Shown here: positions 41,553 through 53,533 of the stretch, one piece after another
Layout: every line of letters begins with the position of its first letter
How positions within the stretch are numbered: position 1 is the first letter of the stretch
Assembly (NCBI GenBank): GCA_022842445.1
Contig: JALHPO010000010.1
Location: forward strand, 1 to 64,000
Direction of reading: 5' to 3'
DNA length: 64,000 nt
DNA from: Nitrospira sp.
GTDB lineage: Bacteria > Nitrospirota > Nitrospiria > Nitrospirales > Nitrospiraceae
Translations under genes and position numbers: made by a program
Notes under the pieces: generated by a model
Told to the model about the DNA's origin: nothing
Databases searched by the model: none
The model's input: only the letters and a program-made list of their open reading frames with translations

Positions 41553-42976
41553 AATCCCTGCGCAGTCTCATCAGTTGGTCCACCTTCCTCTTGATCGCGG
41601 GGCTGCTCGTATTATCCGCTCTTGTGTACGTCACGAGCGAAGTCCTGTTGAACCGGTTCGTGGACGGACTGCTGTTAGAGTTGTCGGACACACTGGCCGA
41701 GCTCGTTGAACAGCGCCCCGAGATATTTGAAAAGAGCGGCCAGGATGTGGGGCCGGCCGGCCGAAGCACTCAGGAACGGCAGGTTCTACCGGATGTCCCT
41801 CACTCGCTTCGTGTTTTCTCGGCGGATGGCCGACTCCTGTGGAGTAGTCCCAACGCGGCAGTGCAGGAGTCGATTCCCCCCCATATCCTTCGGCAAGTCC
41901 AGATCGAGCACACGGTGTTTGTCACTATTGAGTCGGCCACCGGAATGCCTGCCCGGCATCTGTTCCTCTCCATTATGAAGGACGGGCATATTCGGTATGT
42001 CCTTCAGACGGAAACCTCACTGCGCCATTACCGAGAGACCCTGTATGGTCTGCTGTTTCTGCTCTCCCTCGCATCCGGGGCCACGCTCGTCGTTGCCTGG
42101 ATCGGCAGTGTGTGGCTGGCAAAGAAAGTCCTGGCTCCGATCGAGACCTTATGCGCTCGCGCCGAAACAATGTCCGAAGCAGATCTAGGGAAACGTCTCG
42201 CGGTGGATTCACCCTATCAGGAGTTTCGGCGGCTCACCCAGGCGGTCAACTCGGTGTTGGATCAGTTCCAGCGAAACAGCGAGGTCCAACGGAACTTTTG
42301 CGAAATCGCCGCCCACGAGATGAAGACCCCGCTGACCATCCTCCAGGGAAACCTGGAGGTGGCCCTCATGAAAGCCAGGACGACTGCGGAATATCGCGAT
42401 GCACTCATCAATAATCTGGAACAGGTCGGGCGACTCATCGCATTGACGCGGCCACTTTTAACGCTCGCAAAATTTACCAGCAGCAAGCCTCCCATTCATC
42501 TCGCGCCTCTTGCTTTGGAACCGTTGATTCACGAGATCGTGGATGAACTGACCCTGCTGGCAGATGATTACCGCATTACCTTGATGTTTGAATCCCAACC
42601 GGTTCCCCCCATTCTCGGCGACGCACAGTGGCTCAAACAAGCGCTGATTAATCTGCTCGACAACGCGCTTCGATACACGCCGCCCGGCGGATTTGTCACG
42701 GTCCGATTGCACAGTTCCGGGGAATGGGTGGACGTGGCCGTCGAGGATACGGGCCATGGAATTGAGTCGGAGAATATTCCGCATCTCTTCGAGCGATTCT
42801 ACCGGACCGACTGGGCGCGGGCGAAAGATTCCGCCGGCACCGGACTCGGACTTCCCATTGTGAAGGAAATTGCGGAAGCTCACGGCGGCACGATTTCGGT
42901 CGCCAGCCAAATCCACAAGGGCTCCATCTTTACCCTGCGGTTACCGGCGTCGACACACCACACTGTCTCCGCCTAA
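41549..42976 (+). CDS. sensor histidine kinase
   Basis: A 475-aa kinase partner of the upstream regulator, starting in a 4-bp GTGA overlap. TM1 near residues 10-35, a periplasmic sensor of about 130 residues, TM2 near 170-195, then HAMP. The H-box has the phospho-His in AAHEMKTPLT; the N-box is INLLDNALRY; G boxes VEDTGHGI, FERFYRTD and GTGLGLPI. The sensed signal is not identifiable. Confidence 0.93.
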   Translation: MKSLRSLISWSTFLLIAGLLVLSALVYVTSEVLLNRFVDGLLLELSDTLAELVEQRPEIFEKSGQDVGPAGRSTQERQVLPDVPHSLRVFSADGRLLWSSPNAAVQESIPPHILRQVQIEHTVFVTIESATGMPARHLFLSIMKDGHIRYVLQTETSLRHYRETLYGLLFLLSLASGATLVVAWIGSVWLAKKVLAPIETLCARAETMSEADLGKRLAVDSPYQEFRRLTQAVNSVLDQFQRNSEVQRNFCEIAAHEMKTPLTILQGNLEVALMKARTTAEYRDALINNLEQVGRLIALTRPLLTLAKFTSSKPPIHLAPLALEPLIHEIVDELTLLADDYRITLMFESQPVPPILGDAQWLKQALINLLDNALRYTPPGGFVTVRLHSSGEWVDVAVEDTGHGIESENIPHLFERFYRTDWARAKDSAGTGLGLPIVKEIAEAHGGTISVASQIHKGSIFTLRLPASTHHTVSA

Positions 42977-43062
42977 CTTAAATAACCTCGACTTCCCAAC
43001 CACTTGAGTTCCTTTGATGATATCCCATGACGGAGGAGTTTCTCCCTGCGTCGGCTGGAAAG

Positions 43063-43116
43063 ATGAAGAATTCTTCATGGTCTCCTCATGGGCTCTTCAT
43101 AGAGGAGATGTAGGAT
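43063..43116 (+). promoter_or_regulatory. palindrome plus 11-bp direct repeats and -10 (OmpR-family-type operator)
   Basis: A perfect palindrome ATGAAGAATTCTTCAT (43063-43078), then TTCAT, CTCAT and TTCAT at 43074, 43085 and 43096, exactly 11 bp apart, and a -10-like TAGGAT at 43111. The repeats cover the -35 position, as in PhoB/OmpR activation sites. A near-copy with the same spacings is at 61110-61163. It drives the 27-aa gene at 43149 and is 87 bp after the kinase gene. Confidence 0.75.
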
Positions 43117-43148
43117 TGCCATATCAAATCTAAAGGAGGTGAGAAGCC

Positions 43149-43232
43149 ATGGGTACGTTGATCTTTGGAATACTGACAGTGAGTGTCGTGTTGGCGGTCC
43201 TCTACAGAGGGTTCTCCGCAGAAGGCAACTAA
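43149..43232 (+). CDS. 27-aa single-TM small membrane protein
   Basis: A strong ribosome-binding site (AAAGGAGGTGAGAAGCC then ATG). The peptide is one hydrophobic helix (LIFGILTVSVVLAVLY) with a short RGFSAEGN tail. It lies downstream of a two-component system and of an operator shared with another tiny membrane protein (60979-61077). Small TM peptides such as MgrB bind and inhibit sensor kinases, or stabilise transporters (KdpF-type); either could fit. Inference only. Confidence 0.65.
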   Translation: MGTLIFGILTVSVVLAVLYRGFSAEGN

Positions 43233-43283
43233 GCCAATCCGGGCGCGGGCGCGTCATCCGGAGGGCGGCTATGGGACCGGTCG

Positions 43284-43757
43284 CTATTTTCTTTCTTTCA
43301 TCGCCCGTTCGACTTCGCGGCCGGCTTCGCGGGTCTTGATGGACTCCCGGCGATCATGCTGCTTCTTGCCCTTGGCAAGCCCCAGCTCGACCTTCGCCAG
43401 CCCGCGCTCGGAAAAATAGATACGGAGGGGAACGAGCGTGAGTCCCTTCTGTTGCGTCTTGCCGAGCAGTTTGTTGATTTCCTTTTTGTGCAGCAGCAGC
43501 TTGCGCACACGGATGGGATCATGATTCATGATGTTGCCATGGCTGTACGGACTGATGTGGCAGTGATGGAGAAAGACTTCGGCTTCGCGGACGGAGGCGT
43601 AGCTGTCTTGCAGGTTCACCTTCCCTTCGCGTAGCGATTTGACCTCCGTGCCTTGGAGCACGATCCCGGCCTCGAACTTCTCTTCAATAAAATAGTCGTG
43701 GTACGCCTTTCGGTTCGTCACTACGACTTTGTTCGGATCATCTTTTGTTTTTGTCAT
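43284..43757 (-). CDS. smpB: SsrA-binding protein SmpB
   Basis: A 157-aa protein with the SmpB core: [20 protein letters not shown], then [18 protein letters not shown] and [20 protein letters not shown], ending in a Lys/Arg-rich tail. It binds tmRNA for trans-translation. No tmRNA gene was recognised nearby. Convergent with the small-membrane-protein gene. Confidence 0.96.
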   Translation of the reverse strand: MTKTKDDPNKVVVTNRKAYHDYFIEEKFEAGIVLQGTEVKSLREGKVNLQDSYASVREAEVFLHHCHISPYSHGNIMNHDPIRVRKLLLHKKEINKLLGKTQQKGLTLVPLRIYFSERGLAKVELGLAKGKKQHDRRESIKTREAGREVERAMKERK

Positions 43758-43895
43758 CTCGCGTGAGCTCGTCGAGCGGTGACACGTGAAGCGCTTGACG
43801 GACAGAGTGTATCAACATCCGCGCGCGCGCGATACAAGAAGCAATTCACAATAAACCCGGTGCCAGATGACGACCGTTCTTGCTACAATACCGCC

Positions 43896-44399
43896 ATGCC
43901 TCGCACCGGCTCTCTCGACTCATTCGGCTCCATTCTTGACGGCCTCGCCAAACGCCTGGGCCTCGAATCCCGACTCCTGGAGCTCCGCTTGCAGCACGAG
44001 TGGCGTGAGATCGTCGGGGAACCGATCGGATCCCACACCTGGCCGGCGCACATTCGTTTCAAGAAACTCTCGTTGGTCGTCCGGAACTCCGTGTGGCTCC
44101 AACAGCTCACGTTCTTGAAACCCGCGCTGCTCGCCAAATTGAACGAAGCCGCCGGGACGGAATTGGTCAAGGAGATCGTGCTGCGCGTCGGGGATATCCC
44201 TGTACCGACAGCAGCGCCTTCCAACGCGCGCGCCACCGATGGGACGTCTCCTGAAACCGAGGCCGCACTCGCAGAAGTCGCCGGCCATGTCTCGGCGATC
44301 CAGGACCCAGGTCTCCGGGAACGATTTACATCGGTGATATCGAAATACCCGTCTCAGGCTCCGCTTCCACCGGCAACGGGTCGGTCACGCGTCCTTTGA
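43896..44399 (+). CDS. DciA-like (DUF721) protein
   Basis: A 167-aa product whose first 100 residues are a DUF721/DciA domain: LESRLLELRLQHEWREIVGE, then the KKLSLVVRNSVWLQQLTFLK beta-alpha segment. DciA loads the replicative helicase DnaB where DnaC is absent. The 3' end overlaps the convergent neighbour by 74 bp. It lies 0.5 kb past gyrA, near the dnaA/oriC region. Confidence 0.82.
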   Translation: MPRTGSLDSFGSILDGLAKRLGLESRLLELRLQHEWREIVGEPIGSHTWPAHIRFKKLSLVVRNSVWLQQLTFLKPALLAKLNEAAGTELVKEIVLRVGDIPVPTAAPSNARATDGTSPETEAALAEVAGHVSAIQDPGLRERFTSVISKYPSQAPLPPATGRSRVL

Positions 44400-44913
44400 A
44401 GAGTGTGCGCTTGTCGTCTGAAATCTTCCCGTTTTTGAACAGGGAACCGATTCCGGCTTCTTCCTCTCGATCCTGCAATCGATAGTATCCACGAACCGAC
44501 CGTTCATATTCTCTGACGACCGCCGCATCACCGTCCACATACTTTGCCAGCTTTTCAGGATCGGTCCATCCGGCGTCATCGAAAACATAGATCAGGATAT
44601 GTGCGTATCGGCCGCCGGGATCTCCCGGGGTTGTGGGGTAAATCTTCATGGAGCCAAAATCGTGTGTCTGGTGGCTCACCTTCCGAAACCGCTTCAGCAG
44701 CCTTTCGATTTCTTCGTCAGTGGAGCCTCTCGGAACGTGCGCCGCGACGAGATGCCGGTTTTGAGACCCAACGGTATAGGGAGGAATCGACCGATCCGGG
44801 CGGCTGAGATACATGCCCCCCCAGATGAGCGTGAAGGAGCCGATCAAGACGCCGAGCGCCAGCTTGACGATGATATCGAGCGGTTTCTTCTTCTTGGAAC
44901 CGGAGGGAGACAT
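44326..44913 (-). CDS. membrane-anchored hypothetical protein
   Basis: A 195-aa product with one N-terminal membrane helix (IIVKLALGVLIGSFTLIWGG) and an acidic, probably extracytoplasmic body (GSTDEEIERLLKRFRKVSHQ, then AHILIYVFDDAGWTDPEKLA). No known domain. It lies 21 bp after gyrA on the same strand and overlaps dciA at the 3' ends by 74 bp. Confidence 0.65.
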   Translation of the reverse strand: MSPSGSKKKKPLDIIVKLALGVLIGSFTLIWGGMYLSRPDRSIPPYTVGSQNRHLVAAHVPRGSTDEEIERLLKRFRKVSHQTHDFGSMKIYPTTPGDPGGRYAHILIYVFDDAGWTDPEKLAKYVDGDAAVVREYERSVRGYYRLQDREEEAGIGSLFKNGKISDDKRTLFKGRVTDPLPVEAEPETGISISPM

Positions 44914-44934
44914 CTGGGGGTATACCTGTTCGGA

Positions 44935-47412
44935 CTAGACCCCTGGAGCATTCACCGGGGCCGGATCTTCCCGCTCACTCGGTTCGGCCAGCCTGGCCAC
45001 GGCGACTACACGATCTTCGTCTCCGTCGAGATCGAGAATTCGGACGCCCTGCGTATTGCGGCCGATTTCGCGGATGTCGTCCACTTTGCAGCGAAGCACC
45101 TTGCCTTGCGCCGCCATCAGCATGATCTCATCGTCGTCCCGCACTTGCAGAAAGCCGACGGCTGGGCCGTTGCGTTCGGTCGTCTTGACGCTGATGATGC
45201 CTTTGCCGCCGCGGCCTTGAATGCGATATTCGCCTACGCGAGTCCGTTTGCCGTAGCCCCCCTCTGTCACGGTCAGGATCGCCGTGGTGGAGTCGGGGGT
45301 AATGGTCTCCATGCCGATCACGTCGTTGCCTTCTTCGAGCGTGATGCCTTTGACACCGTAGGCCATACGGCCCATCGGCCTGACTTCTTCTTCTTTGAAT
45401 CGAATGGTGATCCCTTGTTTCGTGCCGAGAAGAATCTCGCGATGGCCGTCGGTCAATTGAACTCCGATGAGCTTGTCCCCGCTCTCCAGACCCAACGCAA
45501 TGATACCGCCTTGGCGCGGATTGCTGTACGCAGCCAACTCGGTCTTCTTGATCAATCCCTTCTTCGTCGCCATGATGATGAAGCGGTCTTCCCGATATTC
45601 CTTCACCGGCAACGTCGCCGTCACCTTCTCACCTCCGGCCAACGCCAATAAGTTTACCAGCGCTTTGCCCTTCGCTGCACGGCTGGCTTCCGGGATCTCA
45701 TGCACTTTCAGCCAATAGACCTTGCCGGCATCGGTGAAGAAGAGGAGCGTATCGTGCGTCGAAGCTGTAAACAGGTTCACGACGAAATCCTCGTCCTTGA
45801 TACCCATGCCGATCTTGCCTTTGCCGCCCCGCCGTTGCGCGCGGTAGAGCGAGGCCGCATTGCGTTTGATATAGCCGGAATGAGAGATCGTCACGACGAC
45901 TTCTTCTTCCGCAATCAAATCTTCGATATTGATCTCGGCCTCTTCTTTCACGATCTGCGTCCGGCGGTCATCCTTGTACTCGTCACGGATCTGGGTCAGC
46001 TCGTCCTTGATGATCGACCGCACCAGCGCCTCGCTGGCCAAGACGGACTTGAGGTATTCGATCTGCTTGAGCACCTCTTGATACTCTTCGACCAGTTTGG
46101 TCCGCTCAAGCTGTGTCAAGCGCTGGAGCCGCATATCGAGGATGGCCGTGGCTTGGATCTGGCTGAGTGAGAACTGGCGCATCAACCCGGCGCGGGCTTC
46201 GTCAGGGGACTGCGACGCCCTGATGAGCGCGATGACCGCATCGAGATGATCCAATGCGATCTTCAGGCCTTCGAGAATGTGCGCCCGCTCCTCCGCCTTG
46301 CGCAACTCGTACGCGGTCCGGCGCACCACGACTTCGCGGCGGTGTTCGAGAAAGTGATGCAGAATCTGCTTGAGATTGAGCACCTCGGGACGATTGTTGA
46401 CCAGCGCGAGCATGATGACGCCGAAGGTCGTCTCCAGCTGGGTGTGCTTATAGAGATTATTCAGCACGATCAGCGGGATTTCGTTCCGCTTCAGTTCGAT
46501 GACCACCCGCACCCCTTCGCGATCGGACGATTCGTCGCGCAAGTCGGAAATGCCCTTCAACCGGTCATCCTGTATCAGCTCGGCGATCTTTTCGATCAGC
46601 TTGGCTTTGTTGACCTGGTAGGGAACTTCCGTGACGATGAGGCGCTCGCGATCGGTGCGCTCGTCGGTTTCCACCACCACCTTCGCCCGCAGCTTGAGGA
46701 GGCCCCGTCCCGTTTCATAGGCATCTTTAATGCCGCTCTTCCCGTAAATAAAACCCGCCGTGGGGAAGTCGGGCCCCTGAATTTTCTGCATCAACTGCGC
46801 GATGGTGACGTCCTGATTCTCCAGCAGAAGCAGCAACCCATCGATCACTTCACCGAGATTGTGCGTGGGAATGTTCGTCGCATACCCGACGGCGATCCCG
46901 CCGGCTCCGTTGATGAGGAGATTGGGCACCTTGGTCGGCAGCACGAGCGGCTCTTGACGGGATTCGTCGTAGTTAGGACCGAAGTCGACCGTATCTTTAT
47001 CGATGTCGGCCAGCAGGTCTTCCGCGAGCTTGGTCATGCGGGCTTCCGTGTAGCGCATGGCCGCCGGCGAATCGCCGTCCATCGACCCGTAGTTGCCTTG
47101 GCCGTCGACCAGCGGATAGCGCATGTTGAAATCCTGCGCCATCCGGACAAGCGTATCGTAAATGGCCGTGTCGCCGTGGGGATGGTAATTCCCCATGATC
47201 TCGCCCACGATTTTGGCGGACTTCCGGTAGGCCCGGTTGGAAGCCAGACCCATTTCATTCATGCCGTAGAGGATACGGCGATGGACCGGTTTGAGCCCGT
47301 CACGGACGTCGGGAAGCGCCCGTCCGACGATCACACTCATGGCGTAATCGAGATACGACGACTTCATCTCGTCTTCGATCGCGATATGGCCTAATCTCTC
47401 GTCAGGCGGCAT
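44935..47412 (-). CDS. gyrA: DNA gyrase subunit A
   Basis: GAGGGAGATCT precedes the ATG at 47412. An 825-aa protein with [20 protein letters not shown], the catalytic Tyr in [13 protein letters not shown], and the winged-helix and tower domains, then a C-terminal domain of beta-pinwheel repeats containing the GyrA box ([15 protein letters not shown]). It cuts and rejoins DNA with GyrB to add negative supercoils. It lies 97 bp after gyrB. Confidence 0.98.
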   Translation of the reverse strand: MPPDERLGHIAIEDEMKSSYLDYAMSVIVGRALPDVRDGLKPVHRRILYGMNEMGLASNRAYRKSAKIVGEIMGNYHPHGDTAIYDTLVRMAQDFNMRYPLVDGQGNYGSMDGDSPAAMRYTEARMTKLAEDLLADIDKDTVDFGPNYDESRQEPLVLPTKVPNLLINGAGGIAVGYATNIPTHNLGEVIDGLLLLLENQDVTIAQLMQKIQGPDFPTAGFIYGKSGIKDAYETGRGLLKLRAKVVVETDERTDRERLIVTEVPYQVNKAKLIEKIAELIQDDRLKGISDLRDESSDREGVRVVIELKRNEIPLIVLNNLYKHTQLETTFGVIMLALVNNRPEVLNLKQILHHFLEHRREVVVRRTAYELRKAEERAHILEGLKIALDHLDAVIALIRASQSPDEARAGLMRQFSLSQIQATAILDMRLQRLTQLERTKLVEEYQEVLKQIEYLKSVLASEALVRSIIKDELTQIRDEYKDDRRTQIVKEEAEINIEDLIAEEEVVVTISHSGYIKRNAASLYRAQRRGGKGKIGMGIKDEDFVVNLFTASTHDTLLFFTDAGKVYWLKVHEIPEASRAAKGKALVNLLALAGGEKVTATLPVKEYREDRFIIMATKKGLIKKTELAAYSNPRQGGIIALGLESGDKLIGVQLTDGHREILLGTKQGITIRFKEEEVRPMGRMAYGVKGITLEEGNDVIGMETITPDSTTAILTVTEGGYGKRTRVGEYRIQGRGGKGIISVKTTERNGPAVGFLQVRDDDEIMLMAAQGKVLRCKVDDIREIGRNTQGVRILDLDGDEDRVVAVARLAEPSEREDPAPVNAPGV

Positions 47413-47424
47413 AGATCTCCCTCA

Positions 47425-47500
47425 AAGGCTATCGGCTTACAGCCCTCAGCTATCAGCTTTGGCTCGTCAGCTCCGGAAAGCTGACCGCTGAATGCCGACA
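47425..47500. repeat. inverted/direct repeats between gyrB and gyrA
   Basis: Copies of CAGCTATCAGC, AGCTGAC and related words (GGCTTACAGCC, AAGCTGACCGCTGA) fill the 97-bp gap and can pair into imperfect hairpins. Similar AGCTGATAGC-type spacers are common in bacterial genomes; a role in gyrase operon control is not shown. Confidence 0.45.
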
Positions 47501-47509
47501 GCTTCCTCG

Positions 47510-50005
<2,496 letters not shown>

Positions 50006-50076
50006 TCATAGGATCACACGCTATGCATCCATCGAAGGAGCCGGATGCGTAGGACTATCCCCGCGGGTGATACGCC

Positions 50077-51204
50077 TCAGATTTTGATCGGCATGACGAC
50101 GCACTTGAATCCAGGGCTCTCGGATTCCTGGATCAAACAAGGGCTGAGCGGCGTCTCGATCTGCAAGGACACAGTCTCCCCGTCCATGACGCCGAATACG
50201 TCCAAGAGATAGCGGGCGTTGAACCCGGAACTGAGCGACTCGCCTTCGTAGCGAGCAGGTAATTCCTCGGTGGCCTCACCGTAATCCGGACTGCTGGAAA
50301 ACAGGGTCATCTTGCCCGGTGCGAAGGAAACCTTCACAGCGCTGGCTTTATCTCTGGAAAGAACCGAGACGCGGCGGAGCGCACTTTCCAGCTCGATCCG
50401 GTTCACGCTGATTTTTTTACCACCCTCCTTTGGGATGACCTGCTGGTAGTTGGGATAGTTGCCTTCCATCAATCGGGACGTCAGCAACAGGCCGCTTTTT
50501 CGAAAGATCATGAGGTTCTTGGCAAATCCGATCAGAGGTTCGCCATCCCCTCCCTCTTCCAGGAGACGGCGCATTTCGTGCGCTGCCTTTTTGGGAATGA
50601 TCGCTTTGATTTCCTGCGGGACACCCTTGCCACCGGCTTGGCTCATCTCATGCTCCGCCACAGCTAACCGGTGACCGTCCGTGCCGACCAATCGAAGCGT
50701 GGTTTTCTTCTCCGTGTTGATGAGCGTGACCAGCAGGCCGTTCAGAATGTACCGGGCATCGTTATCCCCGGCGGCAAACAACGTCTTACGGATCAACTCC
50801 AACAGACCGTCTCCCGAGAGCGGCGTCAACCCTTCCCGTTCGATGGCCGGCAAGGCAGGATAGTCGGCGCTGGGCAACCCGACGATCTTGAACTGGCTCT
50901 TGCCCATTTGAATGGTCGTCCAGTTGTTCTCTCCTGTAGTCAACTCAATGTCGCCCGACGGCAATTCCTTAATGATCTCAAACAGTTTACGGGCCGAGAT
51001 CGTCACACCCCCGGTCTCGAGCACAGCCGCTTTGTACAAGCCACGCATGCCGATCTCGAGATCCGTCGCCACAATTTCAGCCCCCTCCTGCCTGGCTTCC
51101 AGCAGAACGTTGGACAAGATGGGCATGGTATTCCGTTTCTCCACAACTCCCTGCACCCGTTGAAGCCCCGTCAACAGTTCATCCCGTCCGATCCGTACTT
51201 TCAT
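50077..51204 (-). CDS. dnaN: DNA polymerase III beta clamp
   Basis: A 375-aa sliding clamp, with the three-domain pattern: start MKVRIGRDELLTGLQRVQGV, middle SGDGLLELIRKTLFAAGDND, C-terminus ALRRVSVLSRDKASAVKVSF and the terminal VVMPIKI strand. Located between dnaA (23 bp) and gyrB (95 bp), with no recF gene between, unlike the common dnaA-dnaN-recF-gyrB order. Confidence 0.97.
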   Translation of the reverse strand: MKVRIGRDELLTGLQRVQGVVEKRNTMPILSNVLLEARQEGAEIVATDLEIGMRGLYKAAVLETGGVTISARKLFEIIKELPSGDIELTTGENNWTTIQMGKSQFKIVGLPSADYPALPAIEREGLTPLSGDGLLELIRKTLFAAGDNDARYILNGLLVTLINTEKKTTLRLVGTDGHRLAVAEHEMSQAGGKGVPQEIKAIIPKKAAHEMRRLLEEGGDGEPLIGFAKNLMIFRKSGLLLTSRLMEGNYPNYQQVIPKEGGKKISVNRIELESALRRVSVLSRDKASAVKVSFAPGKMTLFSSSPDYGEATEELPARYEGESLSSGFNARYLLDVFGVMDGETVSLQIETPLSPCLIQESESPGFKCVVMPIKI

Positions 51205-51227
51205 GGCGCAGTCTCCAAATGAAACCC

Positions 51228-52571
51228 TTATCTACGCAGAATGTGCTCTTTCAACGTTTCCAGTGTCGTGTGCAATGCGGTGTCGGCCTCTTTGGCTTTT
51301 GACACTTGTCTGCACGCGTGAATGATGGTCGTGTGATCCTTGCCTCCGAATTGGCGCCCGATTTCCGGATAGGAGGCATCGGTCAGTTCGCGGCAGAGAA
51401 ACATCGCGATCTGCCGGGGATGCACCAGTGTCTTGCTGCGGCGGCGCGATTTCAACTCGTTCATCTTGACATGGAACTGAGCGCACACAGCTTCTTGGAT
51501 GTCGTCCATTGCGACGATTTTTTTCTTGTCCCCGATCAGGTCACGGAGCACGTTCTTGGCCATGTCCAGTGTAATGACCTGGCCTGTCAACGAGGCATAG
51601 GCGCCAAGCCGGACCAAACTGCCTTCCAGCTCGCGGATGTTGCTTTTCATGGCGCCGGCGAGAAACTGAATGACATCTTCCGGCAGCGTAATCCCCTCGT
51701 CCTCCGATTTTTTCCTCAAAATCGCTATACGCGTCTCGACATCTGGCGGCTGTAAATCCGCAATCAATCCCCATTCGAACCGTGACCGGAGACGTTCTTC
51801 GATATCCGGCATATCCTTGGGAAACCTGTCGCTGGATAGAACTATCTGTTTATGCCCTTCGTACAGGGAGTTGAACGTATGGAAAAACTCCTCTTGGGTC
51901 CGTTCTTTCCCGACGAGAAACTGGATGTCGTCGATCATCAGCATGTCGATGTGGCGGTAGCGCTTTCGGAGATCCGTCATCTTGTCGTATCGGATAGAGT
52001 TGATGACCTCATTTGTGAATTGCTCGGTCGTCAGATACGCAATGCGGAGGTCCGTACGTTCAGCCACATGGTTTCCGATCGCATTCAGAAGATGGGTCTT
52101 ACCCAGCCCGACACCGCCGTAAATGAAGAGCGGATTGTACGTCTTTCCGGGCTGCTCAGAGACGGCCATACAGGCCGCATGGGCAAACTGATTTCCCGCT
52201 CCTACGACGAAATTCTCGAACGTGTATTTCGGATTGAGTTGAATGCCTCGGCGGGATTTCATCTGGCCCGAAGCTTTGGACGGAGTCGAAGCGGCTTGAG
52301 GCTCAACTAATCGTGACGCGGGCTTCTGTGATACGACGAAACTTACCGACACGTTTCCGCCACCGCGAGCCGATGACACCGCCTCGACCAACAACGGGGC
52401 ATAATGGGTATGCAACCAGTCACCGAAAAATTTGTTCGGTACTCCGATGTGGGCGGTGGAGTTTTCAATCCGATCAAGGCGTGTCGGGATGAACCAGGTG
52501 TCATAGACTTGCCTGGGGACCTTCCCTTGGATGTACTGAAGAGCTTCTTGCCAGACTGTATCGACGCTCAT
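51228..52571 (-). CDS. dnaA: chromosomal replication initiator DnaA
   Basis: A 447-aa initiator. N-terminal domain to about 90, a linker, then AAA+ with GGVGLGKTHLLNAIG and IDDIQFLVGKERTQEEFFHT. Domain IV ends with the DnaA signature SYPEIGRQFGGKDHTTIIHA. It begins ATGAGCGTCGAT at 52571 and abuts the probable oriC. It binds 9-mer boxes and melts the origin. Confidence 0.98.
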   Translation of the reverse strand: MSVDTVWQEALQYIQGKVPRQVYDTWFIPTRLDRIENSTAHIGVPNKFFGDWLHTHYAPLLVEAVSSARGGGNVSVSFVVSQKPASRLVEPQAASTPSKASGQMKSRRGIQLNPKYTFENFVVGAGNQFAHAACMAVSEQPGKTYNPLFIYGGVGLGKTHLLNAIGNHVAERTDLRIAYLTTEQFTNEVINSIRYDKMTDLRKRYRHIDMLMIDDIQFLVGKERTQEEFFHTFNSLYEGHKQIVLSSDRFPKDMPDIEERLRSRFEWGLIADLQPPDVETRIAILRKKSEDEGITLPEDVIQFLAGAMKSNIRELEGSLVRLGAYASLTGQVITLDMAKNVLRDLIGDKKKIVAMDDIQEAVCAQFHVKMNELKSRRRSKTLVHPRQIAMFLCRELTDASYPEIGRQFGGKDHTTIIHACRQVSKAKEADTALHTTLETLKEHILRR

Positions 52572-52908
52572 AAATCACGGAGATTTCTATACACAGGATT
52601 ATTCACACCTGTGGATAACTTGGTACTTTGAGATGGGTTTATCAAGCTGGACAAGGTGCTCAATACCATGTCCCCACCATCGTTGTCGAGTTGTGTTTTA
52701 GACCCCATAAGTTTTCCACAGGATTCGTCCAAGCTATACGGAGTCTGCCCGGAGGGAATCCCCAATCATATACTCATCGGGCGCGTTATTTTTTCTCTCA
52801 TTAAACAATGTGATCACTACTATCCACAGTATTCCCTTCCCTACTCCGACTCCGACTCCGACTCCGACTCCTAATTTTCTTCTAATACATAACTTTAAGA
52901 GTAAAGAG
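52572..52908. other. probable oriC with DnaA boxes
   Basis: The region upstream of dnaA holds a consensus-type box TTATTCACA (52599-52607), a perfect reverse-strand box TGTGGATAA (52610-52618), TTTTCCACA (52712-52720) and near-matches CTATACACA (52587) and CTATCCACA (52820-52828). AT-rich stretches are at 52785-52809 and 52872-52895. The place next to dnaA-dnaN supports an origin. The exact melting site is not fixed. Confidence 0.8.
52843..52871. repeat. hexanucleotide tandem repeat (ACTCCG) in the origin region
   Basis: Almost five copies of ACTCCG between the last DnaA-box-like site and an AT-rich tract. Such short repeats are prone to slippage and may vary in copy number between strains. 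Confidence 0.85.
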
Positions 52909-53151
52909 TCAGAGGATAATGACCTTTGACGCATGCAGGATCATGTCCAGAAGACGTTCATACGTCATAGTCTGTCCCTCTACACCATCATCACCATATG
53001 TTGACCGAAGTGCCCCGGCTTGTTGCTCAGATGAAAGCGAATTTTTTGACGTTATCAGAGTACAGGCTGAAACGTTAAGATCCTTAGAAGAATAAAGCCG
53101 AGGGGAAAGCGTATGTGCTGAATGACGAATGAGGTACAAAGGAAAGGACAT
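52909..53151 (-). CDS. small DsrH/TusB-like protein (uncertain)
   Basis: An 80-aa product of the same strand and 24 bp after two DsrE/F-like genes. Its C-terminus (MTYERLLDMILHASKVIIL) resembles the last helix-strand of DsrE-fold proteins; the first 35 residues do not align well. By order and size (105, 113, 80 aa) it could be the third member of a DsrE-F-H trio. Confidence is low because family residues cannot be verified. Confidence 0.4.
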   Translation of the reverse strand: MSFPLYLIRHSAHTLSPRLYSSKDLNVSACTLITSKNSLSSEQQAGALRSTYGDDGVEGQTMTYERLLDMILHASKVIIL

Positions 53152-53175
53152 GGGAGACCTATGGTTAATGACTGA

Positions 53176-53517
53176 TCAAAAGATCAGTGTCCGGTCCATT
53201 GATTTTATGAGCGACCTGATGGTCTCATCAGACTCATATCTGACGGAGAATTCTTTCCGGATCAGAGCTGGATCTGTCTCTGATGGAAGAATGAAAGGAA
53301 TTTCAAGATGTTGGACAGATGGAAGGTATTTTTCCAGTATGTCTACATCGACGATATCGTCAAGATCGTCAGAGAGGAGACGATGAGCTTCGCCTAAGAG
53401 GACAACAGTCGTGGTATGAGATCCTGCGACGAGGCCAAGCGCAATTCGTAGGGCTTCAACCGGCCTATGGGTCTTTCGTGGATCTTCTTGAATGACAACC
53501 GCGATAGTTTTAGCCAT
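53176..53517 (-). CDS. DsrE/F-like (TusC-like) protein
   Basis: 113 aa from the ATG at 53517. The strand MAKTIAVVIQEDPRKTHRP, then an ALRIALGL helix and a TTVVLLGEA strand give the Rossmann-like DsrE fold, ending in IRSLIKSMDRTLIF. Such proteins pass sulfur between persulfide carriers (TusBCD/DsrEFH). It lies 16 bp after the upstream DsrE-like gene. Confidence 0.65.
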   Translation of the reverse strand: MAKTIAVVIQEDPRKTHRPVEALRIALGLVAGSHTTTVVLLGEAHRLLSDDLDDIVDVDILEKYLPSVQHLEIPFILPSETDPALIRKEFSVRYESDETIRSLIKSMDRTLIF

Positions 53518-53533
53518 GACAAGTAGGTTGACG

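Noticed and set aside
43758..43895. tmRNA gene next to smpB
   Set aside because: No tRNA-like ends or tag frame were seen in the gap.
52843..52871. CRISPR or telomere-like repeat
   Set aside because: A 6-bp simple repeat without spacers; microsatellite in the origin region.
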